A stretch of 64,000 nt of DNA from Geitlerinema sp. BBD 1991-9 (lineage in GTDB: Bacteria; Cyanobacteriota; Cyanobacteriia; Cyanobacteriales; Geitlerinemataceae), in NCBI GenBank assembly GCA_001657325.1, contig LWRO01000019.1, positions 1-64,000 on the forward strand, read 5' to 3'. Position 1 is the stretch's first letter; every line of letters begins with the position of its first letter. Below, piece after piece: positions 8,340 through 16,443 of this stretch. The notes below the pieces were generated by a model. That model did not search any database. It worked only from the letters and a program-made list of their open reading frames with translations, and had not been told where the DNA came from. The position numbers were made by a program, and so were the translations under genes.

Positions 8340-8781
8340 GATCGCACCGCAAACCGAGCATCGGCTGTGGAAACAGCTTTGAAATACTTGTACTTCGGCG
8401 GATACAGTATTAGTGATGCAGATAGAAGTAGCGGGGAGTTGTGGTTGAACGAGATCGATCGATAATCGATCGACGATTTGCGACACGTTCTCAAATCGTC
8501 AATTTCTCGAGGGTTATAACTGGCGATTTTTAATTCCTGCGACGGTTTGGGATTGGCTAGGCAACTATCCGATTTGCAACTTCCGCAAACCATCGTCATG
8601 CGCGAACCTGTTCCCGATGCCATCATCCTCGCGTTTCTCCATTATTTTTTATCCGCTACAGGGTTAGGAAGACGAGTTTCCTTGCGCCACTTAGCTACCG
8701 GTTATCTGTCCGAATCCCGCAGAAATATCTGAGGCGGTGGTAAAACTTGAGCCAACAGAACCCCTCATAGTGCAGTTGTGA
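8340..8781 (+). pseudogene. Decayed CHAT-domain (caspase-like peptidase) gene
   Basis: One frame from 8340 reads a CHAT C-terminal half: LKYLYFGGYSISDAD, GELWLNEIDR, stop TAA at 8463-8465, SIDDLRHVLKSSISRGL, stop TAA at 8517-8519 (probably from CAA), then LAIFNSCDGLGLARQL and IVMREPVPDA. A frameshift near 8665 moves to a second frame with DEFPCAT, TAG at 8692-8694 (where the family has Trp), LPVICPNPAEISEAV, ending TGA at 8779-8781. The catalytic Cys (NSCDG) is kept; the catalytic His (GGH) has become Tyr. The N-terminal part is absent; 8065-8339 shows no recognisable gene. Family resemblance is from memory of cyanobacterial CHAT proteins. Confidence 0.8.
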
Positions 8782-8996
8782 ATTTCTAAATGACCCCGAT
8801 AAGTGATTTCGTTCGATCGAGTCGATCTCTCAATCCCCCATTTGCTTTAAACTGTTTACTGGCCGAGATTTCCTGAGTTTGAGAACAGTCGAGCCATCCC
8901 AGATCGATCGAACGACTGCCCCGTCTCAACTTTGCTTGAGATATCGCGACCCCTCGACTATCATTAATGTAAATATAAGTAAAGACGTTAGCACCT

Positions 8997-9359
8997 GTGT
9001 TTGTTCTCAGCGGTTACGAGTATTTTCTAGGCTTCCTGATTATCTGCGGTCTCGTGCCAGTCTTGGCCCTGACTGCCTCGAAGCTACTGCGACCCAAAAG
9101 CATGGGTTTAGATCGCAACACCACCTACGAATCCGGCATGGAACCGATCGGTGGCGCGTGGATTCAGTTCAACATCCGCTACTACATGTTTGCACTGGTC
9201 TTCGTCGTCTTCGACGTGGAAACGGTCTTTCTCTATCCCTGGGCGGTTGCTTTCCACCGACTCGGACTTTTAGCGTTCATCGAAGCGCTGATCTTTATCG
9301 CAATCCTCGTGATTGCCCTGGTTTACGCTTGGCGTAAAGGAGCATTGGAATGGTCATGA
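8997..9359 (+). CDS. ndhC: NDH-1 subunit 3 (NdhC)
   Basis: Membrane subunit of the photosynthetic NAD(P)H/ferredoxin:plastoquinone oxidoreductase in thylakoid and plasma membranes. 120 aa, full family length, with three transmembrane helices and the conserved loop [20 protein letters not shown] and the acidic [12 protein letters not shown]. It begins at a GTG (GTG TTT GTT CTC), the only start that gives the typical [10 protein letters not shown]-terminus. First gene of ndhC-ndhK-ndhJ; its stop overlaps the start of ndhK. The 215 bases between the CHAT remnant and this gene should hold the promoter; no consensus box is convincing. Confidence 0.97.
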   Translation: MFVLSGYEYFLGFLIICGLVPVLALTASKLLRPKSMGLDRNTTYESGMEPIGGAWIQFNIRYYMFALVFVVFDVETVFLYPWAVAFHRLGLLAFIEALIFIAILVIALVYAWRKGALEWS

Positions 9360-10087
9360 GCGAAAACGCAAACCTAAAATCCCCATCAGCGCAACAACTC
9401 TTCAACCCTGTCGAACGTCCTCAAGTGACGAAAGAGTTGTCTGAAAATATCATTTTGACGACCCTCGACGACCTCCATAACTGGGCGCGTTTGTCGAGTC
9501 TGTGGCCGATGATGTACGGTACGGCTTGCTGCTTTATCGAATTCGCCGCCCTCATCGGTTCTCGCTTCGACTTCGATCGATTCGGACTCGTTCCCCGCAA
9601 CAGTCCCCGACAGGCAGACTTACTGATTACAGCCGGAACCATTACCATGAAAATGGCTCCGGCTGTGGTGCGTCTCTACGAACAGATGCCCGAACCCAAA
9701 TACGTCATTGCCATGGGCGCTTGCACCATCACAGGTGGAATGTTCAGCGTGGATTCCCCCAGCACCGTTCGGGGTGTGGACAAACTGATTCCCGTTGACG
9801 TATACATCCCCGGTTGTCCGCCGCGCCCGGAAGCGATTTTCGATGCCATCATCAAACTGCGGAAGAAAGTCGCCAACGAATCCCTCATCGAGCGGGGCAA
9901 CCAACAGCAAACCCACCGCTACCACTCGATCGGGCATAAGATGAACTCGGTCGCGCCGATCTTGACGGGTGAATACGTCTGTTCTGAGGCGCGCTACACG
10001 CCGCCCAAGCAATTGACGGAAGCGATGGGAATGCCCGTTCCCCCGGCACTGCAAGCGGCTGCAACTCAGGAGGCAAACCGTGGCTGA
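9350..10087 (+). CDS. ndhK: NDH-1 subunit K, [4Fe-4S] N2 protein
   Basis: Peripheral-arm subunit that carries the terminal [4Fe-4S] cluster passing electrons to plastoquinone. 245 aa. The cluster ligands are visible: tandem C60-C61 in [11 protein letters not shown]125 in MGACTITGG and C156 in PGCPPRPE. Two ATGs are possible, at 9350 and 9356; the AAGGAG at 9337-9342 is well spaced (7 nt) for 9350, while 9356 would give a classical ATGA overlap with the ndhC stop. It overlaps ndhJ by 8 nt, so the three genes are translationally coupled. Confidence 0.97.
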   Translation: MVMSENANLKSPSAQQLFNPVERPQVTKELSENIILTTLDDLHNWARLSSLWPMMYGTACCFIEFAALIGSRFDFDRFGLVPRNSPRQADLLITAGTITMKMAPAVVRLYEQMPEPKYVIAMGACTITGGMFSVDSPSTVRGVDKLIPVDVYIPGCPPRPEAIFDAIIKLRKKVANESLIERGNQQQTHRYHSIGHKMNSVAPILTGEYVCSEARYTPPKQLTEAMGMPVPPALQAAATQEANRG

Positions 10088-10610
10088 AGACGCACAAAAT
10101 CAAGCAAATCAAACTGAAGAAATGAAACCGGTTCCAGCCGGCCCCGTCTCGAGTTGGCTGACCGGAAACGGCTTCCATCACGAAGCCCTCGCACCGGATA
10201 ATCTGGGCATTGAAATCTTGAAGGTCGAGGCGGAAGTGTTGCTTCCCATCGCGACGGCTTTATACGCCTACGGGTTCAACTACTTACAATGTCAGGGTGC
10301 TTACGACACCGGCCCGGGTGGCGAACTCGTAAGCTTCTACCACCTGATTAAAGTCAGCGATGACGCTCGCAAGCCCGAAGAAGTGCGCGTGAAAGTCTTC
10401 CTCCCCCGCGATAATCCGAAAGTACCGTCAGTGTACTGGATTTGGAAAGGGGCAGACTGGCAAGAGCGAGAGTCTTACGATATGTTCGGGATCGTCTACG
10501 AAGGGCATCCCAACCTGAAGCGCCTGCTGATGCCGGAAGACTGGAAAGGCTGGCCGCTTCGGAAAGATTACATTTCGCCTGACTTCTACGAGTTGCAAGA
10601 CGCTTATTAA
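10080..10610 (+). CDS. ndhJ: NDH-1 subunit J (NuoC-like)
   Basis: Hydrophilic-arm subunit of cyanobacterial NDH-1, homologous to NuoC (30 kDa subunit). 176 aa with the family signature [20 protein letters not shown] and the C-terminal [16 protein letters not shown]. Starts at GTG (10080) overlapping the last codons of ndhK. Last gene of the operon; a hairpin and a good terminator follow at 10627-10692. Confidence 0.97.
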   Translation: MAEDAQNQANQTEEMKPVPAGPVSSWLTGNGFHHEALAPDNLGIEILKVEAEVLLPIATALYAYGFNYLQCQGAYDTGPGGELVSFYHLIKVSDDARKPEEVRVKVFLPRDNPKVPSVYWIWKGADWQERESYDMFGIVYEGHPNLKRLLMPEDWKGWPLRKDYISPDFYELQDAY

Positions 10611-10626
10611 GGCAGAAACCCACGTA

Positions 10627-10648
10627 GAGACGCGAGATTTCGCGTCTC
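10627..10648. repeat. Short palindromic repeat GAGACGCGA/TCGCGTCTC
   Basis: Perfect 9-bp stem with a 4-nt loop just past ndhJ. Palindromes of this GAGACGCG...CGCGTCTC type are scattered in intergenic regions of many cyanobacteria; only one copy is seen here. Confidence 0.5.
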
Positions 10649-10660
10649 CATCCGACTTTT

Positions 10661-10692
10661 ACCCCCTAGCCTTTCGTTGGGGGTTGCTTTTT
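10661..10692 (+). terminator. Rho-independent terminator of ndhCKJ
   Basis: Stem ACCCCC (10661-10666) with GGGGGT (10679-10684), 12-nt loop, followed by TGCTTTTT. Placed 50 nt after the ndhJ stop. Confidence 0.75.
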
Positions 10693-10727
10693 GCAAATTT
10701 TGCCATGCGAACTGTGCAAAATCGAGG

Positions 10728-11372
10728 TTAGGGATCGGGAAATTGAAAGTCTTGTGATGGCTTGGGCTGCTGCTGCTCCAAAAGCGGACGCACGACCGAA
10801 TAGCCGGCACCAAATGCCGTAATGACGATCGCTGCGATGGCAACGAGCAACCACACGCCTCCTTTTTCCGTCGCATCTTCACCGAACGGACTCCAGCTTT
10901 GAGGATGGAGATCGCCATCTTCAAACAAACTGGAAGCCGAGGCATCGTCCATTGACTGGGGAACGTGCGGGGAAGCTGGATATAGCGGTGGCAGTTCAGC
11001 CCCTTGATCGGAGCGCAAGTTCGATTCGACTTTGGGAGAACGGGGCATCCGGGGAGAAGGGGACGCTGTAACTTCTCGATCTCGAAGTTTTTCGGGGCGA
11101 GCGTCGATGTTCGATCGAGTCTTGATACTGTCAGCTACTTGTCGCAGATGTAGCGTAGAATTGACAACTTTCGCGATCTCCGCTTGAAGTTGCTGATTGT
11201 GTTGAGAAACGACTTGATTTTCTTGCAAAAGCTGCTGGTTTTGGGCGTGGAGCGAATCCAGCATCGCTTGTGTGGCTTGCAGTTCGGCGGCGAGTTCGCG
11301 ATACACGGTTAGGGGAACCGAGGGTGTGGGTCCGTTGGGACTACCCGAACCGTAAGGGTTTGAATGTTGCAT
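10728..11372 (-). CDS. Coiled-coil, single-pass membrane protein of unknown function
   Basis: 214 aa. Residues about 22-85 form a Gln-rich coiled coil (ELAAELQATQAMLDSLHAQN), residues 90-170 are a Pro/Ser-rich, probably disordered linker, and residues 172-195 are one transmembrane helix followed by a short polar tail. This predicts an N-terminus in the cytoplasm and a C-tail outside, or the reverse; no signal peptide is present. I do not recognise a functional family; similar proteins are expected in other cyanobacteria. It is transcribed alone, convergent with ndhJ and divergent from queF. Confidence 0.75.
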   Translation of the reverse strand: MQHSNPYGSGSPNGPTPSVPLTVYRELAAELQATQAMLDSLHAQNQQLLQENQVVSQHNQQLQAEIAKVVNSTLHLRQVADSIKTRSNIDARPEKLRDREVTASPSPRMPRSPKVESNLRSDQGAELPPLYPASPHVPQSMDDASASSLFEDGDLHPQSWSPFGEDATEKGGVWLLVAIAAIVITAFGAGYSVVRPLLEQQQPKPSQDFQFPDP

Positions 11373-11476
11373 GGCTGGCTTGCTATTCTAGACAGGTTGA
11401 GTCGGTGCGCGTTGCCCACTTTTCAGGTGGAGAAACTCCGTTCCAGTCTTCGGTTGAATCTTCTGCTTAAAACTAT

Positions 11477-11548
11477 GCCTCAAAATGGGTGAAATCGAAA
11501 CTCCTCTCAACACGCCCGGTGTTTTTTTCTTCAGAGTCAGTTTGAGGC
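11477..11548 (+). promoter_or_regulatory. Candidate structured leader upstream of queF
   Basis: Perfect 8-bp inverted repeat GCCTCAAA (11477-11484) / TTTGAGGC (11541-11548) encloses a terminator-like hairpin AACAC-GCCCG-GTGTT followed by T-run (11509-11528). The element ends 33 nt before the queF ATG. It does not show the preQ1-I consensus, so it is described only as a foldable leader with a possible attenuator. Confidence 0.4.
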
Positions 11549-11581
11549 TTTTCGGTGTTGTCAAGTAAAGGTCAAGCTAGG

Positions 11582-12013
11582 ATGAGCGATCTACAAACTC
11601 AGTCTAACTCGGTTTCGGATGTTGAAAAAACGACGGAAATGAAATACGGCGAACGAGAAATTCAAGAGGGACAACTGATTACATTCCCCAATCCTCGCAT
11701 CGGACGGCGGTACGATATTCACGTGACGTTGCCGGAATTTACGTGTAAATGCCCGTTTTCCGGATATCCCGATTTCGCTTCGATCGAAATTACTTACGTT
11801 CCCGATGAAAAGGTTGTCGAACTCAAAGGGCTCAAACTGTACGTCAACAGCTACCGCGATCGATACATTTCTCACGAAGAATCTGCCAACCAAATTCTCG
11901 ACGATTTCGTGGCGGCCTGCGATCCGTTGGAAGCGACGTTAAAAGCTGATTTTCACCCACGGGGCAACGTTCATACGGTGATTGAGGTGCGACACGTTAA
12001 AGAGGGTGGATGA
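11582..12013 (+). CDS. queF: NADPH-dependent 7-cyano-7-deazaguanine (preQ0) reductase, unimodular type
   Basis: Reduces preQ0 to preQ1 in queuosine tRNA modification. 143 aa, matching the short YkvM-type QueF. The catalytic cysteine is C55 in EFTCKCPFSGYPDFA with D64 nearby, and the QueF motif ELKGLKLY lies at 80-87, followed by YRDRYISHEE. The start is the ATG of MSDLQTQ; AAAGG about 10 nt upstream may serve as ribosome binding site. No other queuosine gene is adjacent. The leader may be structured. Confidence 0.96.
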   Translation: MSDLQTQSNSVSDVEKTTEMKYGEREIQEGQLITFPNPRIGRRYDIHVTLPEFTCKCPFSGYPDFASIEITYVPDEKVVELKGLKLYVNSYRDRYISHEESANQILDDFVAACDPLEATLKADFHPRGNVHTVIEVRHVKEGG

Positions 12014-12018
12014 TAGTT

Positions 12019-12105
12019 ACAGTGAGCAGTGAGAACAGTTTTCAGTCACCAGTCACCAGTCACCAGTTACCACTGCTCACTGTTGGCTGTTGACTGCTCA
12101 CTGTA
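12019..12105. repeat. Tandem heptamer and inverted-repeat cluster
   Basis: Three exact CAGTCAC heptamers and one variant (12043-12070) lie between ACAGTGAGCAG (12020-12030) and two copies of its complement CTGCTCACTGT (12074-12084 and 12094-12104). The array fills the gap between the convergent queF and secreted-protein genes and can fold as a long hairpin, like the short tandem repeats common between cyanobacterial genes. Confidence 0.8.
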
Positions 12106-12122
12106 AAGTCCTCCTTGTCTCC

Positions 12123-12599
12123 TCAAAACTCCAACGCTTCCCCTTGAGAAGTAAACAAAACATCGTTGGTTTGCAACGCTGTATTTTGCATTAACGTCGT
12201 TCGCAAACTGCCAAATAGGGCGAACTGTTCGCACGTCGATAATGCCGTCCACTGACGAGGTGCATCGGGTGCAACGCGCAGATCGATCGTCACGGTTCCC
12301 GTCGCGTTATCGCGAGCGGTGCGATATCCCGCAATCCGAAACTCCCCTTGCGCCCAATCTTTTAAGATATGCCCCACAGCTCCCTCAAGGGGAGCCGTGG
12401 TTGGAACGTCTACTGTCTCCGGTAAGAGCGTCTCGCAAAATAAATCGGGACGGTACACTGTGACCGATATCGTATCTCGCAGGCGCTCGGTTTCTTCAAT
12501 TTGCGGAGGCGATACATCTGCACTCGCAACCCCCACGATGCTCAGACTCGCCAGCGAACCCGTGACGACCGATATTAAGTACGATCTGATACTGTTCAT
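12123..12599 (-). CDS. Secreted GerMN-like domain protein
   Basis: 158 aa with a clear Sec signal peptide ending VGVASA (about residue 27). The mature part resembles the GerMN fold: GAVGHILKDWAQGEFRIAGY, a central TVTIDLRVAPDAPRQW strand pair and the end TLMQNTALQTNDVLF. Such proteins are exported in cyanobacteria and have no defined role there; the spore-germination name is historical. It has its own transcript, divergent from pyrB with a 34-nt gap. Confidence 0.65.
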   Translation of the reverse strand: MNSIRSYLISVVTGSLASLSIVGVASADVSPPQIEETERLRDTISVTVYRPDLFCETLLPETVDVPTTAPLEGAVGHILKDWAQGEFRIAGYRTARDNATGTVTIDLRVAPDAPRQWTALSTCEQFALFGSLRTTLMQNTALQTNDVLFTSQGEALEF

Positions 12600-12633
12600 A
12601 AAATGACCTCTTGAATCAATCGGTGTTTCGACA

Positions 12634-13629
12634 ATGGCTACAACGTCTTGGACGCGCCGTCACGTGCTGTCCCTCTCCGATTTCTCGGTTGCGGAATACG
12701 ACATCGTTCTACGAACGGCGGCGAGTTTCCGAGAAGTCCTATCCCGACGAACCAAGAAAGTCCCAACACTACAGGGACGAGTGGTAACCAATTTATTTTT
12801 CGAGCCGTCAACGCGCACGCGGAGCAGTTTTGAGTTAGCCGCAAAACGCTTGTCTGCCGATACTCTTAATTTTGCGCCGGGATCGTCTTCTTTAACGAAG
12901 GGAGAGACCATTTTAGATACTGCCAAAACGTATCTTGCAATGGGAACGGACATCATGGTAATTCGCCATCGCGAAGCCGGAGTCCCGCACGCCATCGCCC
13001 GTGAAATGGATCGCCTGGGTACGAACGTCGGCGTTCTCAATGCAGGAGACGGACAGCACGAGCATCCGTCACAAGCCCTTCTCGATCTCTTTACGATCTG
13101 TCGTTACCTCGATCGTGAAAATCCTCACACGGCTCTGCTACAAGGCAAAAAGGTGGCGATCGTCGGCGATATTTTACATTCGCGAGTGGCTCGATCGAAC
13201 ATTTGGAGTTTGACGGAAAGTGGTGCAGATGTTCACCTCGCTGCGCCCCCAACGCTTCTTCCCAAGTTGTTTCGCGAGGCAATGGGACAAAAGCATCCCG
13301 ATCGACTTCACTTACATTGGTCGATCGAACCCGCCCTTGAAGATGCCGATTTTGTGATGACACTGCGCCTACAGCGAGAACGCATGACAGCGAACCTCCT
13401 CCCTAGTTTGCGCGAATACCACCAACAATTCGGGATTACCCGAGATCGGCTGCAACGGTGTCAACCCAACGTGCAAGTTCTCCATCCCGGGCCCGTCAAT
13501 CGCGGTGTCGAACTCAGTTCCGACTTGATGGACGATCCGGCTTTGAGTTTGATTCAAACCCAAGTCACCAGCGGTGTCGCTGTACGAATGGCGTTGTTAT
13601 ACCTCATGGGAGGTGGACGGAATAGTTAG
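12634..13629 (+). CDS. pyrB: Aspartate carbamoyltransferase catalytic subunit
   Basis: Condenses carbamoyl phosphate and aspartate in pyrimidine synthesis. 331 aa, full length. The carbamoyl-phosphate loop [13 protein letters not shown] (55-67), HPSQALLD (144-151), and [10 protein letters not shown] near residue 283 are intact, and the SSSLTKGET loop supplies the active-site Ser/Lys of the neighbouring subunit. No regulatory subunit pyrI or dihydroorotase is adjacent, as usual in cyanobacteria. The ATG at 12634 gives the expected N-terminus [14 protein letters not shown]. Confidence 0.97.
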   Translation: MATTSWTRRHVLSLSDFSVAEYDIVLRTAASFREVLSRRTKKVPTLQGRVVTNLFFEPSTRTRSSFELAAKRLSADTLNFAPGSSSLTKGETILDTAKTYLAMGTDIMVIRHREAGVPHAIAREMDRLGTNVGVLNAGDGQHEHPSQALLDLFTICRYLDRENPHTALLQGKKVAIVGDILHSRVARSNIWSLTESGADVHLAAPPTLLPKLFREAMGQKHPDRLHLHWSIEPALEDADFVMTLRLQRERMTANLLPSLREYHQQFGITRDRLQRCQPNVQVLHPGPVNRGVELSSDLMDDPALSLIQTQVTSGVAVRMALLYLMGGGRNS

Positions 13630-13760
13630 AACGAAGCGTTGACGCGATGAGAAGATAGGCAGATCGTAAGACTTCTCTTGACTTTTAACCGATTTCCTCT
13701 ATTGTTTTACTATTCTTTACACTTTTTCGATCGTCGTCTCGAATTTGCCTATCGCGCACA

Positions 13761-14462
13761 ATGAAACTATCTGTCGTCATCCCTTGCTATAACGAAATCG
13801 GTACGATCGGCAACGTGGTCGAAGCCGTCAAAGCGTCTCCCGTGAAGAACACGGAAATTATTATTGTCGATGATGGTTCAACAGACGGGACACGAGAGCT
13901 ACTTCAATCGAAAATCGAATCTCAAGTCGAACAGGTAGTGTACCATCCTAAAAATATGGGGAAAGGTGCAGCGCTTCGCACGGGATTTACCAGCGCGACG
14001 GGCGATATTGTCATCGTTCAAGATGCGGATTTGGAATACGATCCTCAAGAATATCCGATCCTGATCGAACCGATCCTTAAAGGGAAAGCAGATGTCGTGT
14101 TTGGATCTCGGTTTGTGGGGAGTCAACCGCACCGTGTCGTTTACTATTGGCACATGGTGGGAAACCAATTTCTCACAACGTTGTCGAATATGTTTACGAA
14201 TATCAACCTCACGGATATGGAAACCTGTTATAAGGCATTTCGCCGCGAGGTTATTCAAGCGGTAAAAGTTGAAGAGCGTCGCTTTGGATTTGAGCCAGAA
14301 ATTACCGCGAAAGTCTCGCAAATGGGTTGTCGAATTTACGAAGTCGGAATTTCCTACTACGGTCGAACGTATAAAGAAGGAAAGAAGATCGGCTGGAAAG
14401 ATGGCTTTCAGGCAATTTGGTGTATTTTAAAATATAATCTTTTCAAAAAAACACCGTATTGA
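13761..14462 (+). CDS. Family 2 glycosyltransferase, polyprenyl-phosphate hexose synthase-like
   Basis: 233-residue soluble GT-A enzyme of the dolichol-phosphate mannose synthase (DPM1) type, which moves a hexose from a nucleotide sugar to a polyprenyl phosphate at the inner membrane surface. Nucleotide-binding DDGSTDGT (37-44), the metal motif QDADLEYDP (87-95), and the FGSRFVG and [15 protein letters not shown] segments of the family are present; there are no C-terminal membrane helices. It is 115 nt upstream of a GT-C-like membrane protein that could use the lipid-linked sugar. The exact sugar is unknown. Confidence 0.88.
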   Translation: MKLSVVIPCYNEIGTIGNVVEAVKASPVKNTEIIIVDDGSTDGTRELLQSKIESQVEQVVYHPKNMGKGAALRTGFTSATGDIVIVQDADLEYDPQEYPILIEPILKGKADVVFGSRFVGSQPHRVVYYWHMVGNQFLTTLSNMFTNINLTDMETCYKAFRREVIQAVKVEERRFGFEPEITAKVSQMGCRIYEVGISYYGRTYKEGKKIGWKDGFQAIWCILKYNLFKKTPY

Positions 14463-14576
14463 TTTGGAAGAAAAAAAACGAGTGTATTTGACGGTTTAAG
14501 TATTGTTCGTGACGCTCGATCGAGGCGGAACGTTGCATCGAAATTATCGGACTGAGAATCGCTTTTCAAACAATCG

Positions 14577-16010
14577 ATGGCCAAATTTTCTAAATTGACG
14601 TTCCCCACTCGCCGAAATCTTCCGCTCGTCGGACTCGTTGTTTTTGCATTCCTCGTTTACAGCATTTTTCGGACGCAATATGTTGGCGGAGCCGATTCTT
14701 ACGGTTATTATTCTTTAGCCTTACTCTTGGCGAAGGGAAAACTTACACTTCCAACCTTACTCGATCCCGTGCAGTTTCCCGCCGTTGCTCCCTTGGGATA
14801 CATGGCTGACGGAGATCGAGTGGTTCCCACCTATTCGCCGGGATATCCGTTTTTAATGGCGATCGCCAGTTTTCTCAATTTAGAATCTTTCGTTACGCCG
14901 ATCGTCGGTGCGCTCTCGATCGTTCTCGTCTACGCCTGCACCTATCACCACGTTTCCAGGCGGGGAATTGCCCTCTTTTTCGCCGCAGTTTGGGCATTTT
15001 CTCCCATCGTCGTGTGGGGAAGTACGAGCATCATGAGCGATCTCATTGCGTCCTGTTTTGGATTGTTAGCTTACTACGCTTTGTTAAAGGACAAACCTGC
15101 AATTTCCGGTCTTGTTATCGGCTTGTCTTTAACCGTTCGTCCCACCAACGGTTTATTATTAATCATTTTCGCCATTCCACTGCTCGGAACTTGGCACACA
15201 CTGCTCCGTTACGTACTTGGATTTGGAGTCGGTGCGATTCCAGTTGCCGTGTATAACTCTCTTCAATTTGGCTTACCGTGGAAGACGGGTTATGGCAACA
15301 TTCGCGATGGATTGTCTGGGGATGTCTTTCTTCACCATTCTGCATATTACTTGCGCCAAACCTTTCGGGTGTTTACGCCGATTGTTCTTTTGGCGGTAGT
15401 TCCCTTGTGGCAGAACTTCAGACGATACGGCTATCTGGCAGTTTGGTTCGTCGCGTATTGGGTGTTTTACAGTTTTTGGTGGCCGGGTGCGGATGCGTGG
15501 TGGTATACCCGGTTTTTGTTAGTTGGCTATCCGCCGTTGTTAATTTTATCGGCAATTGGGTTGGAAACAGTATTCGATCGACTCGATCGATCGTGGAGTG
15601 GCTCGAAAAAATTCCTACCGAAATTGGCAACCGTTCTCGGGATTTTCATGTTCGTCCACTTCTACCTATTCAGTGCAGGAAAAGCACAGTTTCGCATCGA
15701 AAAACAATCGTCGTTTTTTAACGATAGCGCTAAAGTTACCTCGATCGTCCCTGCGAATAGTTTAGTGGGGACAGTCGAGTTTAGTGGTGCGCTTCGGCTG
15801 TACAGCAATTTAGAAACCTTCCGCTGGGATCACGAGAGTGCCACCAAGGTTATCGATTACGCGCAAGCCAACCAACTCCCGGTTTATCTCATCATCGAAC
15901 CCTGGCACTGGGAACATCCCCAACTCGAACCCATTAAGCAGAAGCATCAATTGGAACGGGTTGAAAAGCTTTCGATTTGGGCAGATACTTATTTACACGA
16001 AGTTCGCTAA
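14577..16010 (+). CDS. GT-C-like polytopic membrane glycosyltransferase
   Basis: 477 aa with about 10-11 transmembrane helices and a C-terminal globular part (about 370-477). The first loop carries an acidic residue in GGADSYGYY (D40), the position where GT-C enzymes (ArnT/PMT type) have a catalytic Asp, and KPAISGLVIGLSLTVRPTN resembles the membrane region of that superfamily. Downstream of the GT2 gene in the same direction, it could transfer a lipid-linked sugar to a periplasmic acceptor. No specific family was recognised. Confidence 0.7.
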   Translation: MAKFSKLTFPTRRNLPLVGLVVFAFLVYSIFRTQYVGGADSYGYYSLALLLAKGKLTLPTLLDPVQFPAVAPLGYMADGDRVVPTYSPGYPFLMAIASFLNLESFVTPIVGALSIVLVYACTYHHVSRRGIALFFAAVWAFSPIVVWGSTSIMSDLIASCFGLLAYYALLKDKPAISGLVIGLSLTVRPTNGLLLIIFAIPLLGTWHTLLRYVLGFGVGAIPVAVYNSLQFGLPWKTGYGNIRDGLSGDVFLHHSAYYLRQTFRVFTPIVLLAVVPLWQNFRRYGYLAVWFVAYWVFYSFWWPGADAWWYTRFLLVGYPPLLILSAIGLETVFDRLDRSWSGSKKFLPKLATVLGIFMFVHFYLFSAGKAQFRIEKQSSFFNDSAKVTSIVPANSLVGTVEFSGALRLYSNLETFRWDHESATKVIDYAQANQLPVYLIIEPWHWEHPQLEPIKQKHQLERVEKLSIWADTYLHEVR

Positions 16011-16382
16011 GATTTTCCTAAATCGAACTGTCAATAATGGAAGTCAAAAAACAAGTTTCTGTTTGAAAACAGGCTAACACAAGGCAATCACGAGATATGT
16101 TATTGCCTGGACTTCTAGCCTCGAGAAATCAACAGTATTAGAACACAAATTCTAGATCGATCGATTCCAGTTTTAGCAGAGAACACAGATCCCTATAACA
16201 TTGATTTTGGCATCCCAGAATCATAGAGGACAGATACCCCAGAGATAATAAAAAATTTTTCAACTGACCTATAACGAATAATTAGGACGCTCGATCGAAC
16301 TCAAAAATCCGCCTTTTGGCGAGCGCTATAACGGAATCATCAGAAATCCGGATAGCAAGGCAGGAGAGAAGTCACCCATAAC
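16011..16382. other. Intergenic stretch, two small hairpins
   Basis: About 370 bases between convergent genes. Two stems are visible, AGGCAAT/ATTGCCT (16082-16108) and CTGTTT/AAACAG around 16059-16072. Neither has a T-run. No coding potential was found. Confidence 0.5.
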
Positions 16383-16414
16383 AAAACCCCCTCAGGGAAA
16401 AGAGAGGGGGTTTT
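16383..16414 (-). terminator. Terminator of psaAB
   Basis: Perfect 11-bp stem AAAACCCCCTC/GAGGGGGTTTT with a 10-nt loop, 30 nt past the psaB stop. The outer A/T part of the stem gives a U-run in either direction, so it may also stop transcripts from the convergent plus strand. Confidence 0.8.
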
Positions 16415-16443
16415 GCTTAACCTCCTAGCGCGTGGAGTTCAGA

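Noticed and set aside
11270-11470. Plus-strand frame ending just before the queF leader
   Set aside because: Mostly antisense to the coiled-coil protein gene; no domain, no start signal.
12043-12070. CRISPR array
   Set aside because: The CAGTCAC units are 7 bp and contiguous, with no spacers and no cas genes in the window.
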